64,000 bases of DNA from JASLDZ01 sp964235945. GTDB lineage: Bacteria > Pseudomonadota > Alphaproteobacteria > Caulobacterales > Caulobacteraceae. The notes below the pieces were generated by a model. It was not told where the DNA came from. It made no database searches and was given only the letters and a program-made list of their open reading frames with translations. Below, in pieces: positions 34,262 through 41,940 of the stretch. Location: contig CAXSDV010000003.1 of the NCBI GenBank assembly GCA_964235945.1, positions 1 through 64,000 of the forward strand, in the 5' to 3' direction. How positions within the stretch are numbered: position 1 is the stretch's first letter; the number at the start of each line of letters is the position of its first letter. A program made the position numbers and the translations under genes.

Positions 34262-34879
34262 TCAGCCCGTCTTGCCCGGCCAGCGCAGCACGTGCGGCCC
34301 GGGCTCCCCGTAGCGGGCGGCGGGATTGTAGACGGGCAGGATCACCACGGGCGGCGGAGCCGGCGGCAGGGGCCCGCGGATGCAGCAGGGCGGACGCACC
34401 GCCTGGCAGCACGGCGGCGGGGGCGGGGCGGCGCAGCAGGGCGCGGGCGCGTAGCGGACGGGCAACAAGCGGGGCGGGGCGGGCCGGCGCACCCTCGCCC
34501 GCACCCGCACGGGCGGATGCGCGCGGGGGCGCGGGGCCGGCCGGCGTCGGCGGTGGTGGGCGGGACGGCCGGTGGCGCACGCCACCCGCACCCAGCCTTC
34601 CCGCTCGGCCTGGACCTGCACCGGCGGCCCGGCGGGCTCGCTCACCAGGCACCAGACGGGGCCGGGCGCGCCCGGAGGCGGCGGCGACAAGCGCCAGCTC
34701 GACCGCGGGCCGGGCGGCGGGGCGTAGCGGGCGGCCTGGCGCACGTGGGCGTAACAGGCCCCCGGCCGCGCGTGGGCGGGCGGCGCGGCCAGCATGGCGG
34801 CGGAGGCCGGGCCGGCGAGCCCGGCGGGCGCGGCGAAGGCGAGGGCGGCCAGGACGGCGGCGACGGGGCGTGCGGGCAC
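34262..34879 (-). CDS. Exported proline/cysteine-rich protein, function unknown
   Basis: 205 residues. GTG at 34879 has GGAGGG about 8 nt upstream and gives a good signal peptide (MPARPVAAVLAALAFAAP ... ASA). The mature part has an SH3-like stretch (PVQVQAEREGWVRVAC) and a low-complexity C-terminus rich in Pro, Arg and paired Cys (PCCAAPPPPPCC). May be a surface or cell-wall associated protein; no family recognised. Divergent from phhB. Confidence 0.55.
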   Translation of the reverse strand: MPARPVAAVLAALAFAAPAGLAGPASAAMLAAPPAHARPGACYAHVRQAARYAPPPGPRSSWRLSPPPPGAPGPVWCLVSEPAGPPVQVQAEREGWVRVACATGRPAHHRRRRPAPRPRAHPPVRVRARVRRPAPPRLLPVRYAPAPCCAAPPPPPCCQAVRPPCCIRGPLPPAPPPVVILPVYNPAARYGEPGPHVLRWPGKTG

Positions 34880-34895
34880 GGGCGTGTCCCTCCGT

Positions 34896-34915
34896 GGAAC
34901 GGTCGATCCCGTTCC
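34896..34915. promoter_or_regulatory. Perfect 7-bp inverted repeat, candidate operator
   Basis: GGAACGG and CCGTTCC separated by 6 nt (34896-34915), in the 114-bp region between the divergent exported protein gene (start 34879) and phhB (start 34994). The spacing between GGAAC and CGTT is only 9 nt, so this is not a sigma-EcfG promoter; an operator is more plausible. Confidence 0.35.
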
Positions 34916-34993
34916 CGCAAACGGCGGGCCGCGGCTTGCCGCTCTCGCCCCGCCGTGGCTCTTGGCCACGTCGAACCCCAGGAGGAGACGCAG

Positions 34994-35299
34994 GTGGCGG
35001 GCATGGAGCGGATGGACGCGGGCGAGGCCGCGGCGGCGCTGGAGGGCTGGACGGCGTCCCCGGACGGGACGGCGCTGCACAAGCGCTACCGCTTCGCCGA
35101 CTTCAACGCGGCCTTCGGCTGGATGGCCCGGGTGGCGCTGGCGGCCGAGCGCGCCGACCACCACCCCGAATGGTCCAACGTGTACGACCGGGTGGAGGTT
35201 CGCCTGACCACCCACGACGCGGGCGGGGTGACGGCCAGGGACGTGGCCCTGGCCCGCTTCATGGACGCGGCGGTCCCCCCGGGGGCGGACGACGCCTGA
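34994..35299 (+). CDS. phhB: Pterin-4a-carbinolamine dehydratase
   Basis: 101 residues. Dehydrates 4a-hydroxytetrahydropterin after aromatic amino acid hydroxylation. Contains the family block ADHHPEWSNVYDRVEV with the catalytic His pair, then LTTHDAGGVTARDVALA. GTG at 34994 is chosen because GGAGGAG precedes it by 6 nt; the ATG at 35003 would be too far. No phenylalanine hydroxylase gene is in the window. Confidence 0.92.
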   Translation: MAGMERMDAGEAAAALEGWTASPDGTALHKRYRFADFNAAFGWMARVALAAERADHHPEWSNVYDRVEVRLTTHDAGGVTARDVALARFMDAAVPPGADDA

Positions 35300-35319
35300 C
35301 GGCCGGAGGCGGTCGCGCT

Positions 35320-35718
35320 TCAGTTCACCAGGAGGGTGCCGAGCAGGAGCTTGGCCCCGGGGCGGCCCAGCACCCGGTCGGTGGCGCGCTGCAGCTCGGC
35401 CCCGACCTGCCCGGGGTCGGGCGCGCCGCCGGGCGGGATGGAGTTGGCGTACACCACCAGGAAGCGCGCGTACGCGTCGCGCAGGCGCGGCATCGACTTC
35501 TCCGCCCGGGCGCGCAGCCCCGCGTCCGGCACGTCCATGCCCGCCTCCACCTGCAGCACGCCGTGGCGGCCGGTGGAGCGCAGGATGGTGGCGGTGAGCC
35601 CCGGCAGCTGGATGTAGCTCTCGCCCCCGCCCTTCTTGTGCTCGGCGTGCTCCCCCGCGAACGCGGGCGTGGCCGCGAGCAGCAGGACGGACGGCAGGAC
35701 GCGAAGGAGGCGGCGCAT
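35320..35718 (-). CDS. Exported protein, weakly FliL-like
   Basis: 132 residues with a signal peptide (MRRLLRVLPSVLLLAATPAFA). The mature domain has YIQLPGLTATILRS, an Arg/Ala helix (LRARAEKSMPRLRDAYARFL) and ends GAKLLLGTLLVN. This order resembles the periplasmic domain of FliL (a beta strand, a helix after 'LRD', a final hydrophobic strand), but no other flagellar genes are nearby and the match is by eye only. Confidence 0.6.
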   Translation of the reverse strand: MRRLLRVLPSVLLLAATPAFAGEHAEHKKGGGESYIQLPGLTATILRSTGRHGVLQVEAGMDVPDAGLRARAEKSMPRLRDAYARFLVVYANSIPPGGAPDPGQVGAELQRATDRVLGRPGAKLLLGTLLVN

Positions 35719-35781
35719 GGCGCCTTCCCTAGCCGCTCCGCGTGAACGCGCGGTTGAGGCGGGGTCGCGCAGACGGGCGCG

Positions 35782-36702
35782 TCAGGGCGCCTCGCCCGTC
35801 CATTCCCAGTGCCAGGGCTCGAACACGTAGTTGACGAAGCCGAAGCGGCGCGCGTTGGCCAGCAGCCAGCGGTAGGCGGGCCCGCGGGTCTGCGCCAGCC
35901 GGTTGACGTCCGCGGACGAGTCGACGGACAGCCCGGGCGCGTGGCCCACGTCCACGTCCATGGCCAGGCCCGTGCGGTGGGCCGAGCAGCCGGCGCGCAC
36001 CACCCCCTGGCAGTTGCCGTCCCGGGCGCAGCGCGCCGCGTCGTAGTCGGGGCTGCGGAAGCCGGAGAACAGGGCCAGCGCCTCCCGGTCGCGCCGCAGG
36101 GCGGGGATCTCGGCGCGGGCGGCCGCCGTCATGCGCCGGTAGGCCGCCAACGCCCCGGGGCGAAGCTGGATCGGCTTGCCGCCCAGGGTCTCGTCCTCGC
36201 GCGCGGCCTCCAGGCGCGAGGGGGCGGGCGGGGCGGGGCAGGGGGCGCCCGCCGCGCGCGTCGTCACGAACGGCCGGCGGCCCTGCCAGACCGCCTTGAA
36301 GCGGTCCAGCGTCTCCTGGCCGACCGCGCCCGTGGCGGAGAGCCCCTGCGCTTGTTGCCAGCGCAGCAGGTCCGCGGCGAAGCCGGGCGTCAGGTGCGGG
36401 CAGGCCGAGCCGACCTCCGCCGCCACGGCGGGGGCGTACACGGCCCAGCCCGTCTCCGGCCGGCCGAAGCCCGCCCAGGGCAGGGTGTCGAGGGTGGAAA
36501 GGTTGGCGCGGGCGGGCTCGGCGGCCCAGGCGGGCTCCGAGCAGGGCGCGGCGCGCAGCACCGGAACGGAGGCCGGGCCGTCCGCCACCGGGCGCACGGG
36601 AGGCCCGCCGACCTCGGGCCGGGGGCCGCCCGCGCAACCGGCGAGGACGAGGGCCGCGAGGGCGACCGCGCCCGGCCGCCTTCGCCGGGCGCGCGGGTTC
36701 AC
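35782..36702 (-). CDS. Lipoprotein D-alanyl-D-alanine carboxypeptidase (VanY type)
   Basis: 306 residues. GTG at 36702 overlaps the galE stop (GTGA) and yields a lipoprotein signal with lipobox LAGC. The C-terminal M15B peptidase domain shows GFRSPDYDAARC, SAHRTGLAMDVDVG (Zn ligands His and Asp) and EPWHWEW (third ligand). A peptidoglycan-binding-like segment (LLRWQQAQGLSATGAVGQETL) precedes it. Likely trims peptidoglycan stem peptides in the periplasm. Confidence 0.88.
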   Translation of the reverse strand: MNPRARRRRPGAVALAALVLAGCAGGPRPEVGGPPVRPVADGPASVPVLRAAPCSEPAWAAEPARANLSTLDTLPWAGFGRPETGWAVYAPAVAAEVGSACPHLTPGFAADLLRWQQAQGLSATGAVGQETLDRFKAVWQGRRPFVTTRAAGAPCPAPPAPSRLEAAREDETLGGKPIQLRPGALAAYRRMTAAARAEIPALRRDREALALFSGFRSPDYDAARCARDGNCQGVVRAGCSAHRTGLAMDVDVGHAPGLSVDSSADVNRLAQTRGPAYRWLLANARRFGFVNYVFEPWHWEWTGEAP

Positions 36703-37694
36703 GCCTTCGCGGGCGCGAGGGACTCGGGTCTCGAATGCCATGCCCAAGCGTCGCGCACGATCGTGGCGATATCGGACCGCTCGGGCGTCCAGCCCAGCAC
36801 TTCGCGCGCCCGGGCGTTGGAGGCGACCAGCACCGGCGGATCGCCCGCGCGCCGGGGCCCGACCGTGCGGTGGAGCGGCCGGCCCGCCGCGGCCTCGATG
36901 GCGTCCGCCACCTCCTTCACCGTGGTGCCCACCCCCGTGCCCAGGTTGAAGAAGCCGCCGGCGCCGCCGTTCAGCAGGTGGTCGGCGGCCAGGGCGTGCG
37001 CCGAGCCGAGGTCGGTGACGTGGACATAGTCGCGCACGCAGGTGCCGTCGCGCGTGTCGAAATCGTCGCCGAAGATGGTGAAGCGGTAGTCGGGATCGAG
37101 CACGCCGCGCATGGCGAGCGGGATCAGGTGCGTTTCGGGGTCGTGGCGCTCGCCGGTCTCGCCGTCGGCGTCGTCGCCCGCGGCGTTGAAGTAGCGTAGC
37201 GAGGCGAACCGCAGGCCGTAGGCGGCGGCGTAGTCGTGCATCATCCGCTCGACGAACAGTTTCGACCAACCATAGGGATTGATCGGCTGCTGCGGGTGCG
37301 TTTCGGGGATCGGCGTCTCCTGCGGCACGCCGTAGGTGGCGGCGGTGGAGGAGAAGATCATCCCCTTGGCCCCCGCCTCGCGCATGGCCTCCAGTATGTT
37401 CCAGGCCCCCACCGAGTTGTTCTGGTAGTAGCTGGACGGGTCCTTCACCGAGTCCCCCACGGAGGTCAGCGCGGCGAAGTGGGCCACCAGGTCGGGTTTC
37501 GCCTCCACCATGGCGCGGGTCAGCGTCCGGCGGTCCAGGATGTCGCCCTCCACCAGCGGGCCCCAGCGCACCAGGTCGCGCCAGCCGTAGGACAGGTTGT
37601 CGTAGGTCACCACGCGCCAGCCCGCCGCGGCGAAGGCCTTGCAGCAGTGGCTGCCGACATAGCCGGCCCCGCCCGTCACGAAGATGGTCTTCAC
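36699..37694 (-). CDS. galE: UDP-glucose 4-epimerase
   Basis: 331 residues, extended SDR. Interconverts UDP-glucose and UDP-galactose. Shows TGGAGYVGSHCCKAF, the catalytic SSTAATYG and YGWSK, and the GalE-type LRYFNAAG. GTG at 37694 has GGGAG 7 nt before it; a GTG at 37700 is directly adjacent to that site. Overlaps the carboxypeptidase gene downstream by 4 nt; divergent from rfbB. Confidence 0.94.
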   Translation of the reverse strand: MKTIFVTGGAGYVGSHCCKAFAAAGWRVVTYDNLSYGWRDLVRWGPLVEGDILDRRTLTRAMVEAKPDLVAHFAALTSVGDSVKDPSSYYQNNSVGAWNILEAMREAGAKGMIFSSTAATYGVPQETPIPETHPQQPINPYGWSKLFVERMMHDYAAAYGLRFASLRYFNAAGDDADGETGERHDPETHLIPLAMRGVLDPDYRFTIFGDDFDTRDGTCVRDYVHVTDLGSAHALAADHLLNGGAGGFFNLGTGVGTTVKEVADAIEAAAGRPLHRTVGPRRAGDPPVLVASNARAREVLGWTPERSDIATIVRDAWAWHSRPESLAPAKA

Positions 37695-37849
37695 CCGCAC
37701 GCTCCCGAACCGTCCATGTCGCGGGGGAAGGCTCCGCGACCGGCCCCGTTCCGTTCCCCCGCCGGACGGGTTAGACGAGCGGCCTGCGATTGGCCACGGT
37801 CGCCGCGCGGGATCGTGCGGCGGCCCCGGGGGAGTGCACGGTCCTGAAG

Positions 37850-38908
37850 GTGTTGGTCACGGGCGGGGCGGGCTTCATCGGGTCCGCCGTCTGCCGCCAG
37901 CTCGCCGCGGCGGGCGAGGAGGTCGTCAACCTCGACAAGCTCACCTACGCCGCCAGCCTCGCCTCGGTGGCGGACGCCGCCGCCACCGAGGGCTACCGCT
38001 TCGTCCAAGCGGACATCGCCGACGCGGAGGCGGTGCGCTCGGCCTTCGCCGAGCACCGGCCGGACGCGGTCATGCACCTGGCCGCCGAGAGCCACGTGGA
38101 CCGCTCCATCACCGGCCCCGGCGAGTTCGTGCGGACCAACCTGGTGGGCACCTACACCCTGCTGCAGGCGGCGCTGGAGCACCACCGAACGCTGGAGGGC
38201 GCCGCGCGCGAGCGGTTCCGCTTCCTCCACGTGTCCACGGACGAGGTGTACGGCTCGCTGGGCGCCGAGGGGCTGTTCACGGAAACGACCGCCTACGATC
38301 CGCGCTCGCCCTACTCCGCGTCCAAGGCGGGGTCCGACCACCTGGCCAGCGCCTGGTTCCACACCTTCGGCCTGCCGGTGGTCACGTCCAACTGCTCCAA
38401 CAACTACGGGCCGCACCACTTCCCCGAGAAGCTGATCCCGCTCGTCATCCTCAACGCGCTGGAGGGCCGGCCCCTGCCGGTCTACGGCGACGGCGCCAAC
38501 GTGCGCGACTGGCTGTACGTGGAGGACCACGCGCGCGCCCTGCGCCTGATCGTGGAGCGCGGCCGGCCGGGGGAGACCTACAACGTCGGCGGCAGGAACG
38601 AGCGCACCAACCTGCAGGTGGTGCAGGCCGTGTGCGACATCCTCGACCGGCTGGCGCCCGCCGAACGCCCGCGCCGCGAGCTGATCGCCTTCGTGGCCGA
38701 CCGGCCGGGCCACGACGCGCGCTACGCCATCGACGCCTCCAAGCTGGAGGGCGAGCTCGGCTGGCGCGCCCAGGAGACTTTCGAGACCGGGCTGGAGAAG
38801 ACGGTGCGCTGGTACCTCGACCGGCGCGACTGGTGGGAGCCCCTGCGCGCGCGCTACGCCGGCGAGCGGCTGGGCCTGCCCGCGGGCGGCGCGGGGGCGG
38901 CCGGGTGA
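37850..38908 (+). CDS. rfbB: dTDP-glucose 4,6-dehydratase
   Basis: About 352 residues. Second step of dTDP-L-rhamnose synthesis. Shows TGGAGFIGSAVCR, HLAAESHVDRSI, the catalytic STDEVYGSLG and YSASKAGSDH, and CSNNYGPHHFPEKLIP. The start is unclear: GTG at 37850 is the nearest standard codon, while CTG at 37844 would give the usual MKVLVTGG and has GGGGGAG 9 nt upstream; a TTG at 37790 is also in frame. First gene of the rhamnose operon. Confidence 0.95.
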   Translation: MLVTGGAGFIGSAVCRQLAAAGEEVVNLDKLTYAASLASVADAAATEGYRFVQADIADAEAVRSAFAEHRPDAVMHLAAESHVDRSITGPGEFVRTNLVGTYTLLQAALEHHRTLEGAARERFRFLHVSTDEVYGSLGAEGLFTETTAYDPRSPYSASKAGSDHLASAWFHTFGLPVVTSNCSNNYGPHHFPEKLIPLVILNALEGRPLPVYGDGANVRDWLYVEDHARALRLIVERGRPGETYNVGGRNERTNLQVVQAVCDILDRLAPAERPRRELIAFVADRPGHDARYAIDASKLEGELGWRAQETFETGLEKTVRWYLDRRDWWEPLRARYAGERLGLPAGGAGAAG

Positions 38909-39813
38909 GCCGGCTGCTGGTGTTCGGAAGCTCCGGCCAGCTCGCCCGCGAACTCGTGCGCCTGGGCGGCGAGGGGGGGCGCGAGGTGCGCGCCCTCGGC
39001 CGCGCCGAGCTCGACCTCGCCGATCCCGCCCTCGACCTGGACGCGGCGATGGCCGCCGTTCTCGCCGCCGAGCGGCCGGACGCGGTGGTCAACGCGTCCG
39101 GCTACACGGCGGTGGACAGGGCGGAGGGCGAGGTCGACGCCGCCCTGCGCCTCAACCAGGACGCCCCCGCCGCCATGGCGCGCGCCTGCGCGGCGGCGGG
39201 CGTCCCCTTCGTGCACGTGTCCACCGACTACGTGTTCGACGGCCGCGCCGGCCCCTACCGCGAGAACGACCCGGTCGCCCCCGCCGGGGCCTACGGCCGC
39301 TCCAAGGCGCAGGGCGAGGCGGCCGTGCGCGCGGCGGGCGGCCGCGCCGCCACCCTGCGCACGAGCTGGGTGTACGCCGCCCATGGGGCCAACTTCGTGC
39401 GCACCATGCTGCGCTTGGCGCAGACGCGCGAGGAGGTGGCGGTGGTGGCCGACCAGCGCGGCCGCCCCACCTGGGCGCGCGAACTCGCGCAGGGGTGCCT
39501 CTTGGCCGCCGACGCGCTCGGTCGCGGCGAGCTCGCGGACACGCCCGTGCTGCACGTGTCGGGCGGCGGCGAGGCGAGTTGGGCGCAGTTCGCCGGGGCG
39601 GTGTTCGAGCTGTCCGCCGCCCGGGGCGGGCCGTCCGCGCGGGTCAGGCCGATCACCACCGCCGAGTATCCCACCCCCGCGCCGCGCCCCGCCGACTCGC
39701 GCCTGGACGGGGCGCTCGCCGCCGAGCGCCTGGGCTTCCGGCCCCGGCCCTGGCGCGACAGCCTGGCGCTCTGCCTGGACGAGATGGTCCTGAACCCACC
39801 GGAGATCACCTGA
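38905..39813 (+). CDS. rfbD: dTDP-4-dehydrorhamnose reductase
   Basis: 302 residues. Last step to dTDP-L-rhamnose, NAD(P)H-dependent. Shows LLVFGSSGQLARELVR (cofactor loop), NASGYTAVDRAE, STDYVFDG, YGRSKAQGE (Tyr-x3-Lys) and the RTSWVYA block. GTG overlaps the rfbB stop (GTGA). Confidence 0.95.
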   Translation: MSRLLVFGSSGQLARELVRLGGEGGREVRALGRAELDLADPALDLDAAMAAVLAAERPDAVVNASGYTAVDRAEGEVDAALRLNQDAPAAMARACAAAGVPFVHVSTDYVFDGRAGPYRENDPVAPAGAYGRSKAQGEAAVRAAGGRAATLRTSWVYAAHGANFVRTMLRLAQTREEVAVVADQRGRPTWARELAQGCLLAADALGRGELADTPVLHVSGGGEASWAQFAGAVFELSAARGGPSARVRPITTAEYPTPAPRPADSRLDGALAAERLGFRPRPWRDSLALCLDEMVLNPPEIT

Positions 39814-40704
39814 GTGAAAGGCATCGTCATGGCCGCGGGGGACGCGGCCGCCCTGCGCCCGGCCACCCTCACCGTCGCCAAGGGCCTCCTGCCCATCTAC
39901 GACAAGCCCATGGTCTACCACCCGATCAGCACCCTGATGCTGGCGGGGGTGCGCGACATGCTGATCGTCACCACGCCCCGGGCGCGGTCCCAGTTCGAGG
40001 CGTGCCTGGGCGACGGGTCGCGCTTCGGCGTGAACTTCAGCTACGCCGAGCAGGCGGAGCCGCGGGGCCTGGCGCAGGCCTTTCTGATCGGCGAGCGCTT
40101 CCTGGACGGCGGGTGCGCCGCCATGATCCTGGGCGACAACATCTTCTTCGGCGCGGGGCTGACGGAGAACCTGCGGGACGCCGCCGCCCTCAGCTCCGGC
40201 GCGCGCGTGTTCGCCAGCCGGGTGCGCGCGCCCGAGCGCTACGCGGTGGTGGGTTTCGACGCGGAGCACCGCGCGGTGTCGCTGGAGGAGAAGCCCGTCG
40301 CCCCCGCCTCCGACTGGGCGGTGACCGGGCTCTACTTCTACGACGCGGACGTGGTGGAGATCGCCAAGGCGGTGCGCCCCTCGGTGCGGGGCCTGCTGGA
40401 GATCACGGACGTCAACCGCGCGTACCTGGCGCGAGGCACGCTGGACGTGCGGCGGCTGCGGCGCGGCGAGTCCTGGCTGGACACCCGCCGCCACGACTCC
40501 CTGTCGGAGGCGGCCGGCTTCATTCGCGCGCTCGAACACCGCCAAGGGCTCAAGATCGCCTGCCCCGAGGAGGTGGCGCTGCACAACGGCTGGCTCACCC
40601 CGGACGAGTGCGCCGCCCGCGGCCGCGCCCTGGGCAAGACCGACTACGGCCGCTACCTGATGGAGATCGCCGGCGCCCAGGGCGCGGCGGTGCGGGCGGG
40701 CTGA
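39814..40704 (+). CDS. RfbA-like nucleotidyltransferase with lost active-site signature
   Basis: 296 residues, homologous over full length to glucose-1-phosphate thymidylyltransferase and to the second copy at 42933. The nucleotide-binding signature is gone: the intact copy reads LAGGSGTRL, this one MAAGDAAAL, so the G-x-G-T-R element with the catalytic Arg is missing; Gln24 is Gly; WLDTGTH has become WLDTRRH. Lys23, the LGDN Asp, and the EEKP Lys remain. The frame is intact, it starts directly at the rfbD stop, and it is in the operon, so it is expressed. It is probably catalytically dead or altered, perhaps a regulatory partner of RfbA. A 69-nt tract is identical to the other copy. Confidence 0.85.
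   Translation: MKGIVMAAGDAAALRPATLTVAKGLLPIYDKPMVYHPISTLMLAGVRDMLIVTTPRARSQFEACLGDGSRFGVNFSYAEQAEPRGLAQAFLIGERFLDGGCAAMILGDNIFFGAGLTENLRDAAALSSGARVFASRVRAPERYAVVGFDAEHRAVSLEEKPVAPASDWAVTGLYFYDADVVEIAKAVRPSVRGLLEITDVNRAYLARGTLDVRRLRRGESWLDTRRHDSLSEAAGFIRALEHRQGLKIACPEEVALHNGWLTPDECAARGRALGKTDYGRYLMEIAGAQGAAVRAG
40315..40383 (+). repeat. 69-nt tract identical to 43434-43502
   Basis: An exact 69-nt match between the two rfbA-type genes, covering VTGLYFYDADVVEIAKAV and flanks, while neighbouring codons differ. Such a run of identity, including third positions, suggests gene conversion. Confidence 0.8.
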
Positions 40705-40745
40705 CCGTCAAGGTCGGGTGAGTTCCACGCCGCCCGTCGGCGTGG

Positions 40746-41276
40746 CTAGCCCGCGTCCGCCAGCGCCTGCGCCAGCACGGCGTCCACGTCCCCGCCCGCG
40801 TCGGCGGTGGTGAAGGGCACGCCGCGCACGCCGGCGGCGGCGGCGGCGGCCATGTCGCTGTCGCGGTCGCCCAGCATGAGGCTCAGCTCGGGGTCGACGG
40901 CGTGGGCGGCGATCAGCGCCTCCAGCATGCCGGGCAGGGGCTTTCGGCAGCGGCACGCGCCGCTCAGCTCCGGGTGGTGCGGGCAGAAGCGCCAGTCGTC
41001 CACCCGCGCGCCCTCCCGCGCGAGTTCGGCCGCCATCCAGCGGTGCAGGGCGCGCACGTCCTCCTCCGAGTACAGCCCGCGCGCGATCCCCGACTGGTTG
41101 GTGACCACGAAGGCCAGCAGGCCCGCCTCGTTCACCCGGCGCACCGCCCGCGCCGCCCCCTTCACCCAGCGCACCTGGTCCGCCCGGTGGGTGAAGCCCG
41201 TGTCGAGGTTGAGCACCCCGTCGCGGTCGAAGAACACCGCGCCCCGCCGCGCCCCGCCGATCCCGTCCCGCGTCAT
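40746..41276 (-). CDS. gmhB: D-glycero-D-manno-heptose-1,7-bisphosphate 7-phosphatase
   Basis: 176 residues, HAD-IIIA. Dephosphorylates heptose bisphosphate for the LPS core. Shows FFDRDGVLN (nucleophile), VTNQSGIARG, the GmhB zinc cluster CPHHPE ... CRCRKP, and LGDRDSDM. ATG at 41276. It lies on the opposite strand inside the rhamnose gene cluster, between the rfbA-like gene and rfbC. Confidence 0.9.
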   Translation of the reverse strand: MTRDGIGGARRGAVFFDRDGVLNLDTGFTHRADQVRWVKGAARAVRRVNEAGLLAFVVTNQSGIARGLYSEEDVRALHRWMAAELAREGARVDDWRFCPHHPELSGACRCRKPLPGMLEALIAAHAVDPELSLMLGDRDSDMAAAAAAGVRGVPFTTADAGGDVDAVLAQALADAG

Positions 41277-41359
41277 GGGCGGGCGCTAGCACGCGGCGGG
41301 ACGGGTCGGACAGGGGCGGGCTGGACAGGGCGGGGCGCTCCAGGCTCTAAGCCGCCCCC

Positions 41360-41914
41360 ATGCGCATCACCCCGACCGCCATCGACGGCGTGCTGATCCT
41401 CGAGCCCAAGCGGTTCGGCGACGAGCGCGGCGTGTTCACCGAGACCTTCAAGGCCGACGCCCTGGCCGAAGCCGGTTTCGCCACGCCCTTCACCCAGGAC
41501 AACTGCGCCCGGTCCGGCGCGCGGGGCGTGGTGCGCGGCCTGCACATGCAGCGCGAACCCCACGCCCAGGACAAGCTGATCCGCTGCTCGCGCGGGCGCA
41601 TCTACGACGTCGCGGTGGATTGCCGGCCGGGCTCGGCCACCTTCGGCCGCCACGTCGCCCTGGAGCTGACCGCCTCCAACTGGCTGCAGCTCCTCGTGCC
41701 CCGGGGCTTCGCCCACGGCTACGCCACCTTGGAGGAGGACTGCGAGGTGCTCTACAAGGTCACCGCCCCCTACGCCCCGGCGGAGGAGGAGGGCCTCCTC
41801 TGGAGCGACCCCGCGCTCGGGATCGACTGGCCGATCGCTCCCGCCGAGGCGACCGTGAACGCGCGCGACCAGGCGTGGCCGACGCTCGCCGCCTGGGCCG
41901 CCGACCGGGGCTGA
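41360..41914 (+). CDS. rfbC: dTDP-4-dehydrorhamnose 3,5-epimerase
   Basis: 184 residues, cupin fold. Third step of dTDP-L-rhamnose synthesis. Shows ERGVFTETF, RGLHMQREPHAQDKL (catalytic His; the usual Tyr after the His is Met here), VPRGFAHGYATL and the late WSDPALGIDWP. Divergent from gmhB; the 83 nt upstream hold two imperfect copies of a GGACAGGG-type repeat. Confidence 0.94.
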   Translation: MRITPTAIDGVLILEPKRFGDERGVFTETFKADALAEAGFATPFTQDNCARSGARGVVRGLHMQREPHAQDKLIRCSRGRIYDVAVDCRPGSATFGRHVALELTASNWLQLLVPRGFAHGYATLEEDCEVLYKVTAPYAPAEEEGLLWSDPALGIDWPIAPAEATVNARDQAWPTLAAWAADRG

Positions 41915-41940
41915 GGCTCGAGGGTCGGACCTCCGCCGGC

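Noticed and set aside
34896..34913. Sigma-EcfG promoter before phhB
   Set aside because: GGAAC and CGTT are only 9 nt apart.
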